A DNA stretch of 30,000 bases from the NCBI GenBank assembly GCA_012295275.1, contig CM022667.1, positions 1,779,501 through 1,809,500 of the forward strand, read 5' to 3'. Shown here piece after piece: positions 11,960 through 29,069 of this stretch (its first letter is position 1; the number at the start of each line of letters is the position of its first letter). The translations under genes were made by a program, and so were the position numbers. The stretch comes from Chrysomallon squamiferum (Eukaryota > Mollusca > Gastropoda > Neomphalida > Peltospiridae). A model generated the notes under the pieces. That model made no database searches. It was not told the DNA's origin and worked only from the letters and a program-made list of their open reading frames with translations.

Positions 11960-12679
11960 TGATTATTTATTTAAATGCAGGAATGGTAAATTAATGAACA
12001 TGTCTGAATTATCTGGCTTAAGTTGAAAAAAACAACAAAAACCCCCCCAAAAAACAAAACAACAATCGAACATAATTGAGAGCAATTGCTAGTTTATTAT
12101 GAAAATGTTAGAGTTTGGGCTCTTTCCCAAACACATTTTTAAAAACAGCAAAGCACAGAATAATTTTTTTTAGTACATGCAGCATGTAGGACAAGTGACT
12201 TATCTCCCATCAACTCCCATGCATTTCAGAATTTTAATACTGTAGACTGTGGAAATTGGATTTACCTCATGGACTTAAAAAAAAGAAGAATTCTTGTTAT
12301 ATTGTAAGAAGCAGAGACATACACACAGACTCACAAAAATCATATCAGCTCAGTAAAAGCTGTCAACTGTGAGATTGCAGGGCAACTACCAGTCTTATTC
12401 GTTTTCCTGGAAATTTAATTATACAGGTAATGGTGAAAATGTGATAATGGCAGCTTTCTTTCTTCGTGTCATAATATATATACATATACATACATATATA
12501 TATAAATTTGGATACTCTGTGACTTTTACATGGTAATATTAAAACATTCTTTCATTTCACAAATAAAATGTGCAGTGTTGGGTGATGATTTAATAAATAC
12601 TATTTACATCCATGTTTTTAGCGAGAATGTCACGAATAAGCACACATGTAGAATGAAGCTTGTGTAGATGATATCTGTA
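11960..12679 (-). other. CDK10 3' UTR region
   Basis: Downstream of the CDK10 stop there is no further exon. Minus-strand AATAAA signals (TTTATT on the plus strand) lie at 12093-12098 and 11966-11971 and could end the transcript, placing the CDK10 and UBE2V ends within a few hundred bases of each other, tail to tail. A TATA/CATA-rich stretch lies at about 12472-12505. Confidence 0.4.
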
Positions 12680-19844
<7,165 letters not shown>

Positions 19845-20543
19845 TTTCAGAGTTTTGCTGTTCTTCAACAATTAGTTTTATTCACTGGTCACTTTTATGT
19901 GGACATGGTGAGGTAATAGGGATTCTTTCTGCTTTTAGTAACCTGCGACATATTAATAAAACTAATTATTAAACTAAATTAGTAATAAGTATTTACTGGT
20001 GATTTTGGAAATGAATCATGCTATAAGGTTATAGAATAACATTGAAATTCAGTAATTGTGAAGAGAATACTGCAACTATTATTATTATAACTATGAATGC
20101 AAATGCAAAATAAATAGCTTTATGCGATTTTTTGACTAATCACGATGGCAACATCTTTTTAAAATCCCGTAAATATTTTGCGTAACTAGTGTCAACATTA
20201 AATAAAATAAACAAAATACATTTGTGATTTAGAAGGTTTGCAAAAATACCGTCTGATGCAGTCTCGTTAAAATAAGCCATATTTGATACCCAAATTTGTG
20301 AAGTCTTCAATTGAAGGAAACATTTAACTGGATGGGAGTAATCATTTATCAATTGTTATTTAATAAACATAGAAACTGATCTATTTAGTTTACTTTATTG
20401 TCATGATCTTTAAAATCCGCAGTACTAAACAACTTATGTTTTAATGCTTGCAACAAGAAGGTATAATCGTTTTCTTGGAAAATTAAAAACAAAGCTCCAA
20501 CTTTTCATCAGGTAAACAGAATTCTCCATCCGCAAAAGTCAAA
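19845..20543. promoter_or_regulatory. Bidirectional promoter interval CDK10 / NDUFS3
   Basis: The CDK10 start codon (minus) and the NDUFS3 start codon (plus) are 699 bp apart, head to head. A minus-strand acceptor-like TGTCGCAG just before about 19945 suggests CDK10 may have an intron in its 5' UTR. CG dinucleotides are more frequent at 20130-20260 and next to the NDUFS3 start than in the surrounding introns. No TATA box was convincingly seen. A minus-strand open frame at 20140-20352 is not supported as a gene. Confidence 0.5.
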
Positions 20544-21764
20544 ATGGCGTCGAGGTTATGTAGAATCCTGAGACCGACCTTTTCTGTATTTCTTAAAAAA
20601 GGTAACACAATTTCATATGCAATACTTTTGCTCTTCTTTACTTTTACAGTTTTCTACACTATCGTATATGCATAAATATACATGAAACACATAAAACGTA
20701 TTAATGACCTTTGTTGACCCATGACATGTCTCTTGCAGTCTTCGGTCTTGGCATTGAATTCACAATTGGCTGTGATTGAATTAATCATTATTAATATTAT
20801 GTATTATTACGATTGTATCTGCCATTATGCTTTAATTGTAATAGGTCGATAGGTATTGTTATGCAGCAATATGTGAATTTGATTTTATATTGATATTTGA
20901 AGCTAGACTAGAGTCACAGTTTATAACTGTATATCAAAACTGACGTTTGCCAAAAATGACCAAACATTTTTTTTAACATAATATGTTGGGGCAGCATTAG
21001 AGGACTTATGAAAAGCCCAAAAACAAAAATAAGCACTTCCACATGTAAACAATGAAAATAACAAAATAAATAAATAAACAAAAACAGAAAAAAGAAGTAT
21101 GGAACATTACTAGTGAAAACAACATATGATCCAGCAGTATTTAAATATATAATTTAAAGAAATTTATTTTATATTTTTGGTTTAGCAATTGATGTCTTTT
21201 ATCTTGTTTTAAAACTGTTATGAGCAAGGAAATAGCTATTTGGTAAAGGGTATAAATAATATGTTTATTAAGTTTAACATTAATTCTTTCAGTTTGGCAT
21301 AATAATTATTAATTGAACTATTTTTGTGTTTAATTAGGTCCAGTACAACCTTTGGCAGCCTCTCAGTGTTGCAGATTTCAGTCAACAGATACAACCAAGT
21401 CTACAAGCACTCAGCGTAAGTTTACATAGATACCTAGGTACATAATCTAGACACACACCTACAATTATGACTTGAAAATGTAATAATTTTAGAAACTTAT
21501 AAATGTTTATAGAGATTACGTTTTTAACACCTTTTTGATTTTGGATAAATAGACCATAAGAAAAACATATATTATTTATCTGTATGGTGTGCTTATGTGT
21601 GTGTATATATATATATATTTTTTTATATATATGTACAATTAGGCATAATAAAAGAGCTTCCATATATATATATATAAATATAGATTGTGCATTTTTCAGT
21701 CATAGTATTTTAGCTAATCTGTTATGAGTTGAATGTGTATATATATATGTTTAAATATTTTAAA

Positions 21765-21803
<39 letters not shown>

Positions 21804-23863
21804 TGTTTTTTTTTTTTTTTCAGCTACTGTCCGTAGACAGAATACACTGCTTCGAGAGATCCTGTCAGATTTTGGTACATACGTTGGTGAGTGCATGCCA
21901 AAGTATGTGCAGCGAGTTGACGTAACTAACTGCAATGAGCTCGAGATTCTCATTCACCCAGAGGGAGTGGTGCCTGTGATCACATTTCTGAAGGATCACA
22001 CGAATGCACAGTTCTATTCTCTTGCTGATCTTTGTGGAGTGGATGTTCCATCCAGAACATACCGGTTTGAGGCAGGTGTTTTAAAATAGATGTATTAAAA
22101 TGATTCTGGTTATTTGTAAATGGGTCAGTATTAATTTTCTCTTGGTAACAGTTAGATTTGGTAGAGTTAATTGAATCGTGCTTGTTGTGGCTAGAAGTGG
22201 ATTAAACATTAATGACTGCATGAGGGCCTTCTAGTCTATTTCTCAGTCCATTTGGAGTGTCAGAGGTCATGATATGTTCTTTCCTGTTTGAGATTTTAAT
22301 GCATCTTTGTTACATTTTCTCCTGTTCTTGATTATTGTCATTGGTTGAAAATATCCTTTGCTGTTAATCAAAAAGAATAGCCATTTGTTAAATGTCGATT
22401 TCCTCTCTTCTCTGTAAACCTTAACTGTATTTAGTGTTCAATATTTAATTTTAGCACCCCTAGTAATGACATTATTATATTTTATTTTTAGGTTATTTAT
22501 AGTCTTCTGCCATTGCAGTTTTATTTGACCATGTTTGTAATGATATCATTATATTTTATTTTTAGGTCATTTACAATCTTCTATCCCTGCGATTTAGCTC
22601 AAGGATTCGAGTGAAGACATACACAGATGAACTAACTCCGATAGAGTCTATCTGTTCTATTCACAAAGCAGCAAACTGGTATGAAAGGGAGGTAATAACA
22701 CAAACATGCTAAAACTAAACAGATTTATCTTCCTTGTTAATCCAGTCTGAAGTTCTGAAAATTTAGTTTTTATATTAATTTCTTTTCTTTTCTTTTTTTC
22801 ATTTCAAAATTGCAATAAAATAATGACTTAAATATATTTCATATGAAATTAAATGCTTACATACTACAGATATTTTTATACATGGAGATGATTAATACAG
22901 GGTCAGCCTAAACTCTGTTCCTGATTTCAAACATTTCTTATACAAAAATAATGCTAGATGAAAACATTTTATTTAAAAAAAAAAAATTATCTGAACTTAA
23001 CAAATTTAGGTTATTATTATAATTTATTTTATTATTCATTTTTTTTACACTATTTATGAACTTGCCTGTGTTCTGTTCACCCTGTTTTATAATTGATGTA
23101 CATTAATAAATATATACAGATATAAAAAGATTTCCTTTTAACATCAGTCTAAATTTGTTTTGTAATTGTGTTCTGCACAGGTCTGGGATATGTTTGGTGT
23201 TTTCTTTGCTGGCCATCCTGACTTGAGGAGAATACTGACTGACTATGGATTTGAAGGACATCCTTTTAGAAAAGATTTTCCACTTGTGGGCTACACTGAA
23301 GTGGGTACCAGTTATTTTTTTAATTCCTAGGTGTTTGTGTGTGTAAATAACTGTTTGTTTTCCTGGCTGTAACTAAACGTTATCCTGAAATATTTAAAAA
23401 AAAATGTTTTAGGCATAATTATAAAAAAAAAATGGCAATTTCCCATCTTTTTTTTTTTACTGTTCTAAAAACCACTATTTAAACATGTATTAAGTACTTA
23501 TCACTATTAATTTAAGAAACTAATAATGGAAATACACTTTACATATACAAAGGGGAAGAAAAAGAAGAAGAAAAGAATGGTAGTTGAAAGAGTTTAGTTG
23601 TTTATAATATATCTGATACTGATATTACTATCTTTGAAGTGTTGTATATAATTGCACATAATTGTAGTTTGGATATTTATGGCGAATGAAATTTTTCTCA
23701 GGTGCGTTATGATGACGAAGTGAAGCGATGTGTTATTGAACCTATTGAAATGGCTCAAGAGTTCAGAAAATTTGAATACAGCAGCCCTTGGAATAGTTTT
23801 GAGACCTTCACGAAGGAGAGAGAAAAACAAGATGCTCCCAAGGATAAACCAGAAGAGAAATAA
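20544..23863 (+). CDS. NDUFS3: NADH dehydrogenase (ubiquinone) iron-sulfur protein 3, mitochondrial
   Basis: Six coding exons: 20544-20601, 21338-21415, 21824-22071, 22566-22691, 23181-23300 and 23702-23863. Total 792 nt, 263 aa; human NDUFS3 is 264 aa. The N-terminus [19 protein letters not shown] is basic, rich in Ser/Leu and free of acids, as in a mitochondrial transit peptide. The mature part has [37 protein letters not shown] and the 30-kDa subunit signature around [18 protein letters not shown] (from residue 168), then [14 protein letters not shown] and RYDDEVKR. Family role: core subunit (NuoC-like) of the complex I peripheral arm in the matrix, needed for assembly; despite its name it binds no Fe-S cluster itself. 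Intron 3 appears to use a GC donor (GAG|GCAGGT), because only that position keeps the conserved RFE-VIYNLL join in frame. Confidence 0.97.
21769..21803. repeat. (TG)n(TA)n microsatellite before NDUFS3 exon 3
   Basis: A TG run followed by a TA run, then a T16-type tract leading to CAG at 21821-21823. The end of NDUFS3 intron 2 is therefore low-complexity and may vary in length. Confidence 0.9.
22462..22600 (+). repeat. Tandem duplication of intron 3 / exon 4 boundary of NDUFS3
   Basis: Two copies of a roughly 74-bp unit. Each begins GTAATGA(C/TATC)ATTATA and includes TTTTATTTTTAG followed by exon-like sequence. The real exon starts at 22566 (GTCATTTACAATCTTCTATC). The upstream copy starts at 22492 (GTTATTTATAGTCTTCTGCC) and would translate as [10 protein letters not shown], against [10 protein letters not shown] in the true exon. 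Confidence 0.85.
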
Positions 23864-24262
23864 AATTTAAGAAATCAATGTATACTGTGATGTATCAGTA
23901 TCTGATGTGTACAGATATATCTACATATTGCCTGTACAGTTGATATTTCTATGTATCAGCTGTACAGTTGATATATTTATTATTACAGACAGTGTAGAGT
24001 GTTGATGGTAAAACATCTGGCAAAAGGAATATGTAGACTTTATCATTTGACTTAACTTTCCATCAGGTAACTTTTCTGTGGATAGTAAAATGTGTTGTTT
24101 CTTAAGTAGTTTGTTATGTTTGACTTACATAAACACACACGCATTTTAACATTTTGCATACAAATGTACACACATTCATAACTAACATACATTTGTTTGG
24201 GTGGGTTTGGACACATACATTTTAAACAATAAAGCATTCTCCATGATAAAATTGAAATAAAC
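23864..24262 (+). other. NDUFS3 3' UTR with polyadenylation signals
   Basis: About 400 nt after the TAA stop with two AATAAA hexamers, at 24228-24233 and 24256-24261, followed by T/GT-rich sequence. A short UTR ending near 24250-24280 is likely. The early part has repeats of a GTACAG-TTGATAT phrase (23935-23965). Confidence 0.6.
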
Positions 24263-26301
24263 TGAAGGTTTTAATTGTGTTTTGAAATTTAGTAATATTT
24301 AAGAAATTGTACTCTAAAAAAAGTTTTCAGAAATCTGGCTTTACTTGCTGTGTTTATTTTCAGCTAATAGACAGCCATCATTTTTTGTATTTGTAAATCA
24401 CATGAATGAAAAACTATGAATTAGGTTGTACTATTAAAGTAATAATTATCTTTAAGTGCCAAATTATTTTCTCTTCAGTCTAATTTTTTTAATTTTATAA
24501 ACCTTGCAACTCAAATACTATTAAAACCCTTTCAGTTTGGTTTTGTATGTTCAGTTTCTAACAAATCAGCACTAAATAAAAATTAAAAACTGCAGTTATT
24601 AAAAAAAAAAAAAAATATCAAATGCAGCATTTTTTTATGTTTTATCAAAACAGTATGAAAAGTAGTGAAACAAACTTAATTATAATTTTTGGTTAAAGAA
24701 TTGCCTTTGAGAAATTAAACTTTAAGTCAGAATATTCTTAATGGCGCCAGTTTCTTAAATAAAGTAGACTGAAATATCATTTGAAGTATTGTAAGTAAAT
24801 GTGTATATTTGAATTGAAATGCTAAACAGCAATATTTTCCATTACTCATTTGATCATGGTGGATCTCTGTTAACAAAAACTGCAAAATAAAACAAATGTC
24901 ATTTGATCGATTACAGAGAATTCCGAATACACATAAAATTAATTCATGTTTGCTTTTGATTTGTAATGTCATCGCTATTTATTTATCACATGGAACAGTT
25001 CCCAAAGTACTGATATATATATTTATAAAATGCTTTCACGTTTGTATCAGATTCGTCCTCATAATGTTTTAACAAACAAATTTATAGGATTCAGATAAAA
25101 TAGCTAACAATTTCATAGAGTTCCACAGATTATACTAACAGAGTTCATGATTAGTTGATAATGTATGTGCTAATCATTTCAGTTTTGCCTTGAAAGATCT
25201 GTTTATTCAAGGTAAATATTTGAAGTTGAAAACAATAATGGTGATGTGTAAACTTCTGTTATTTGAAAATTATTGTTGCTGCAAGTGAATCTATATGTTT
25301 AAGACAATTTGATAATTAAAGTGAATATCAATAATAATAAAAAAAATCATATATATACTGAAGTCTGAAACTGTAGATTGGAATAAATGTGCATAATTAT
25401 GTCTGGTAATGCAAAGTTCTAAAAATAAAGAATTATCTATATATATTTTCAAAATGATAAAATAATTGCTAACATCCAGTATAGTACTGAATCAAATTGA
25501 CAGATAATAGATGGACAGTAATACTTTATACCTTTTATCTCAATGTCATTTCATGTACAGAAATGTAATAAATAAATAAATATAAAAATAAAATAAAGTA
25601 AATTTTGGATAATAGGTTGATATAAAATGATACCACAATAAAAACAATTATGCTATCATTTAATTTAACTTGCTATTTACCTGATCGCCATACTTTATTA
25701 TCAGCAAAGATTCAGTGCCATGGATAAAAAAAATTACTTAAATGAATACAAACTTGATGTTAAACACAAAATAACTGTAAAAGTAATGATAAAACTAGTT
25801 ATTTTTAAAATGTTACAGAAAATAATAATAATAATAATAATAATGAGTCAAAGAGAAAAACAGTATTAATTTGTCAACAGCTGAAAGTAGTGTTAAAGTT
25901 GTCATTCCAAGGTCGTTTGACGCCAGATGTCAGTTCACTTATATGCACTAATTTAAACCCAGCATACATTTACTACATCCAAGCAGAATTTACGTTGGGT
26001 AAACTGTAAAATGACATTTTGTCACTTTATTATGACACCTTTTACATAAAGATTTTAAACTAAGAAAGTTGTATAGGCAGATTTGTACATGTATAATAGT
26101 AATACCGTTTATAAAATTTAATTTGTGAGTGTTATTCGAAAAATGAAGTAGCTAATTCTGTTACAGCGTGTTTCTCCTTATTAATTTTAACAATCGCGAA
26201 TCTGTGTTAATCATGATAATGTGCATAGCTAAAAGAAAACTGAAAAGGTTTAATAAAACATTTCTTCTGTTCTTGTTCTACGTTTTAGCAGATCCATGAC
26301 A

Positions 26302-26346
<45 letters not shown>

Positions 26347-26389
26347 CTGTTTTAATGTTTTTATCAAGTCACAACTTTAACACGATGTC
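24263..26389. other. Intergenic AT-rich sequence, no gene recognised
   Basis: No exon-like frames with splice signals are convincing on either strand. The stretch contains an A run at about 24601-24615, an (AAT/ATA)n microsatellite at about 25820-25844 and an (AAT)n array at 26302-26345. Short minus-strand frames (24052-24237, 24727-24972) have no recognisable content. Confidence 0.6.
26302..26345. repeat. (AAT)n microsatellite
   Basis: A pure AAT/ATA trinucleotide run marking the boundary between the very AT-rich intergenic sequence and a more mixed, CG-containing block that begins about 50 bp later. Confidence 0.9.
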
Positions 26390-26780
26390 TGAAAGTTTGA
26401 TTTAGCATGGTACACTGACCTACTGCGACGCAGACGAAATGATCAGTCTTGTTAAGTCAGCTTATCGTATAATTGGCGCTCTTTTCGTCTGCTTCCTGAA
26501 TATATATCCATTATGATGAACCCCTCTAGAAGCAATTAATCTGAACTGTCAGTAATTAGAGTCCCACTGACCATATTAATGAGACGCTTGTTGGAAGTTT
26601 TGGGCTATTAATTTGACGAAGCAACGTTCGATATGTCTGCCTGTGCGTGGGGACCAGATGTGGAAAATTTCATTAAATGTTTGACTTGTTGGCCTCTTTG
26701 TGACCATAATTTTTCTCATGACACGTTTAGTCGGTGATTATTCATTCATGTGAAGACGGTAATTTTACTGTTTCAGTAGG
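26390..26780. promoter_or_regulatory. Candidate conserved regulatory element rich in homeodomain cores
   Basis: Composition changes to mixed-complexity sequence without homopolymers or open frames. Homeodomain-type cores cluster at 26535-26540 (ATTAAT), 26553-26558 (TAATTA), 26575-26580 (ATTAAT) and 26607-26612 (ATTAAT). This is what an enhancer of a developmental gene would look like. Conservation is not testable here, so the call is inference. Confidence 0.3.
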
Positions 26781-26999
26781 CTTACTGTAAAATAAAATTC
26801 TGTTAATAGCTACTGCTATAAATGTTATTTATTATTTTTATTTTTTTGTGTGGGGGATGCGAGGTTCACTGTTAAAATTTAGGAATGAAAATATTTAATA
26901 AATAATAAATAAACCAAAGCCGTCAAAATGCAATTTATGGCATCACAATTCCAAATTTAGCACAGATTCTTCTCTTACGTTGATTGGGTATTTGGGGCT

Positions 27000-27062
27000 T
27001 CCCCCGTCGAATCCTCGATGACGTCACAATTATATGACGTAAATAAAACCCACTTCGCGCAG
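27000..27062 (+). promoter_or_regulatory. Candidate promoter with full CRE and CRE-like half site
   Basis: A perfect palindromic CRE, TGACGTCA, lies at 27019-27026, followed 8 bp later by TGACGTAA at 27035-27042 and an A/T-rich AATAAAA at about 27042-27048. The stretch is CG-containing (CCGTCGAATCCTCGATGACG) within otherwise CG-poor sequence. It sits directly upstream of a spliced-exon-like block. Confidence 0.45.
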
Positions 27063-27279
27063 AGTTAGTTTCGGGACAGCATGTAGAAGGAACGCTGCAT
27101 TTGTTATGCTTATTATTATGAATTAAAACCGCATCCCGTGACTTCCTTCAGTGAAAACGTGGAAGAAGCTAAATGAACTTTTAATTACTAATACAGCTTG
27201 GACCAGCGTTAGAGGAGAATAAACATTTGTGACTTACTTTTGGATTCTAGTCGGAGAAAGGAACGAAACAGGGACTTCC
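27062..27279 (+). ncRNA. Candidate noncoding first exon (5' UTR exon or lncRNA exon)
   Basis: Unique, homopolymer-poor sequence follows the CRE cluster and ends in a strong donor, CC|GTAAGT, at 27280. Every plus-strand ATG in it meets a stop within a few codons (ATG TAG, ATG AAT TAA, ATG AAC TTT TAA), so it is noncoding. The 5' boundary is approximate. A (TTA)n microsatellite begins about 10 bp into the putative intron. The rest of the gene would lie to the right of the window. Alternatively it is an enhancer with a chance donor. Confidence 0.35.
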
Positions 27280-27289
27280 GTAAGTAACA

Positions 27290-27312
27290 TTTATTATTAT
27301 TATTATTATTAC

Positions 27313-27349
<37 letters not shown>

Positions 27350-27362
27350 TATTATTATTATT
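27290..27362. repeat. (ATT)n microsatellite
   Basis: ATT units run almost unbroken from just after the GTAAGT donor at 27280. Read on the minus strand they give the long asparagine-rich spurious frame. Confidence 0.92.
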
Positions 27363-27509
27363 AAAATCTTAAAACCGATAGCCGACATCAAACCTGTGGC
27401 ACAGAATGGCCGGATTAGTAATACAACAATTAAATATGGGAACCAAGATGTCAGGGTTCCTCCATTTGTTTGTTTATCTGTGTACGTGCGTGCATCTATC
27501 TGTCTGTTA

Positions 27510-27585
27510 GTATGTGTATGTGTGTGTGTGTATATATATATATTAGTATGGGTATGGGTGTATATATATTGTGTGTGTGTGTATG

Positions 27586-27620
<35 letters not shown>
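27510..27620. repeat. Compound (TG)n/(TA)n low-complexity region
   Basis: Alternating purine-pyrimidine blocks (TGTG, TATATA, GTATG) repeat several times. Open frames on both strands through it (Tyr-Ile or His-Thr repeats) are artefacts. Confidence 0.9.
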
Positions 27621-27699
27621 GGTATGTGTATAGGTACACACGCATGTATGTGCACATTTAATGCATCTAATTATGAAAGGGTATGTATGTGTGTATGTG

Positions 27700-28160
27700 T
27701 TGTAGTCATACCAAAATTGAAAGTTACGCCAAATAACGAATCTTGCCCACGCTCAAATGTCGTAGTAAATCTTGAATCAGTCGTTCGGTGAAGAATTATT
27801 TTGACTCCCTTCAATCGTTCAATATATCCCCGGCTCCACTGATATATTTTCTGGATGAGATTCAACGACGGGCAGATGTAATCTAGCCACACATTTTTGC
27901 CCGAGTCATATTCGTGCGGATTAAACTAACCCTCTAAATGGAAGTCTTAGGCTTGGCGTGTCTCTCTCGCAGTATCGGCGGATACGTTTGAGTTTTAACG
28001 GCAGAGAGAAAGAGCGAGAGCGAGGTTGAGCGTCGGATGTGTCGGGAATCGAAGAATTTACATGCCTCGGGGAAACTTTCCCGTTTATTTTCATCCCAAT
28101 TAGTCTACGCGAAAGAGACGGAGAAGAAAATAAACATAATCTTAGACGTCGTAAAAATAT
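27700..28160. promoter_or_regulatory. CpG-rich unique block, candidate regulatory region
   Basis: This block is clearly richer in CG than the rest of the window: I count 12 CG between about 27950 and 28060. It includes a GAGA-like purine stretch (GAGAGAAAGAGCGAGAGCGA) near 28002-28022. No long open frame with splice sites is seen. An unmethylated CpG-rich regulatory block is the simplest reading; function is inferred only from composition. Confidence 0.3.
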
Positions 28161-28454
28161 TTATCGGTAGAGAGAAAAGCTTACTGAAATATTTTGATGG
28201 TCAGGTTTAATTTTTTTTTTTTTTTTTGTTTTTTTTTGTTCATGGTTTGACGTGGGTTTGTGCGGTGTAAGTGATGAGATGAGGTTTTCATTTCTGCTCC
28301 GCTTCTTTGCTAATATATATACATATATATATATGTTCTTGCGTTGGAACAAAAGTTGCATTTGAGTACGTGATTTCGTTTCTTACGTGACTGAAATATA
28401 CGACATATATACTTGTTCTGAAAGGTGAACAAAATGGCAAATAAAATTTTGTAC

Positions 28455-28487
28455 ACATCCATACTGTCACACACACACACACACACT
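28455..28487. repeat. (CA)n microsatellite
   Basis: A short CA run (around 28470-28486) between unique sequences. Nearby are (TA)n at about 28313-28335 and ATT units at about 28540-28571. Confidence 0.85.
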
Positions 28488-28734
28488 CATGCCTATATTC
28501 CACGTATTACTATCACACATTAACATTATTATATATCCATTATTATTATTACAATTATTATTATTATTATACCAGTGCGCAGCTTTACAAATTTTTCATT
28601 TCCCGTTTAAAATTGTTTAGGTAAAAAAAAATTTTGTTTGTTTCCAATCCTTCCCTGACACGATATTAAAAAAAAAAAAAAAAAAAAAAAAATATTATGG
28701 TTATATTCAGAATCGAGAAAAAACATTTCGCACA

Positions 28735-28846
28735 CACTACGTGTCACTATCCAATAGGTGTTGTCGTTCACGTCGCAACTGGTGCCGTACGGACAGGGAA
28801 GTGTTTCATCTGATAACGTTGCCACAGCTGCTGCACACCGCAGCTG
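28735..28846 (-). other. Candidate exon or CpG-rich conserved block
   Basis: On the minus strand an acceptor-like TGTTCTGACAG is followed by an open frame containing VATLSDETLPCPYGTSCDVN and then DNTYWIVTRSVCEM. The frame is not repeat-derived and is CG-rich, but it runs into a poly-Phe low-complexity frame and lacks a strong donor (GATA|GTGACA is the best). Two identical CAGCTG E-boxes at 28825-28830 and 28841-28846 in the same stretch argue equally for a regulatory element. I do not recognise a protein. Confidence 0.2.
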
Positions 28847-29069
28847 TCAGAACAGGGCGTTGTTGTAGTCGGGGCCAGACTGATGATTTCCGTATAGCGA
28901 AGTTTTTAAGGGAATGGTGAAAAGTTTACTGTTTTCCGGACAGATAATTGCAAACTACACTGCATCTGATAATGACTGTGTGAAGTAACTGATAATGAAA
29001 ATAGAGGGAATTGTGGGATACGTGATTATTAAAACCAGTGTAGAAAACTAGATAGCGGTAGCCGCATTG

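Noticed and set aside
20140-20352. 70-aa minus-strand frame between CDK10 and NDUFS3
   Set aside because: No known motif; it lies in the bidirectional promoter interval and probably reflects 5' UTR or promoter sequence.
22072-22090. GT donor at 22076 for NDUFS3 exon 3
   Set aside because: It would leave four extra bases and break the frame at the conserved RFE-VIYNLL junction; GC at 22072 keeps it.
27209-27791. 130-148 aa frames on both strands
   Set aside because: They are translations of ATT, TG and TA microsatellites (Asn, Thr-His and Tyr-Ile repeats).
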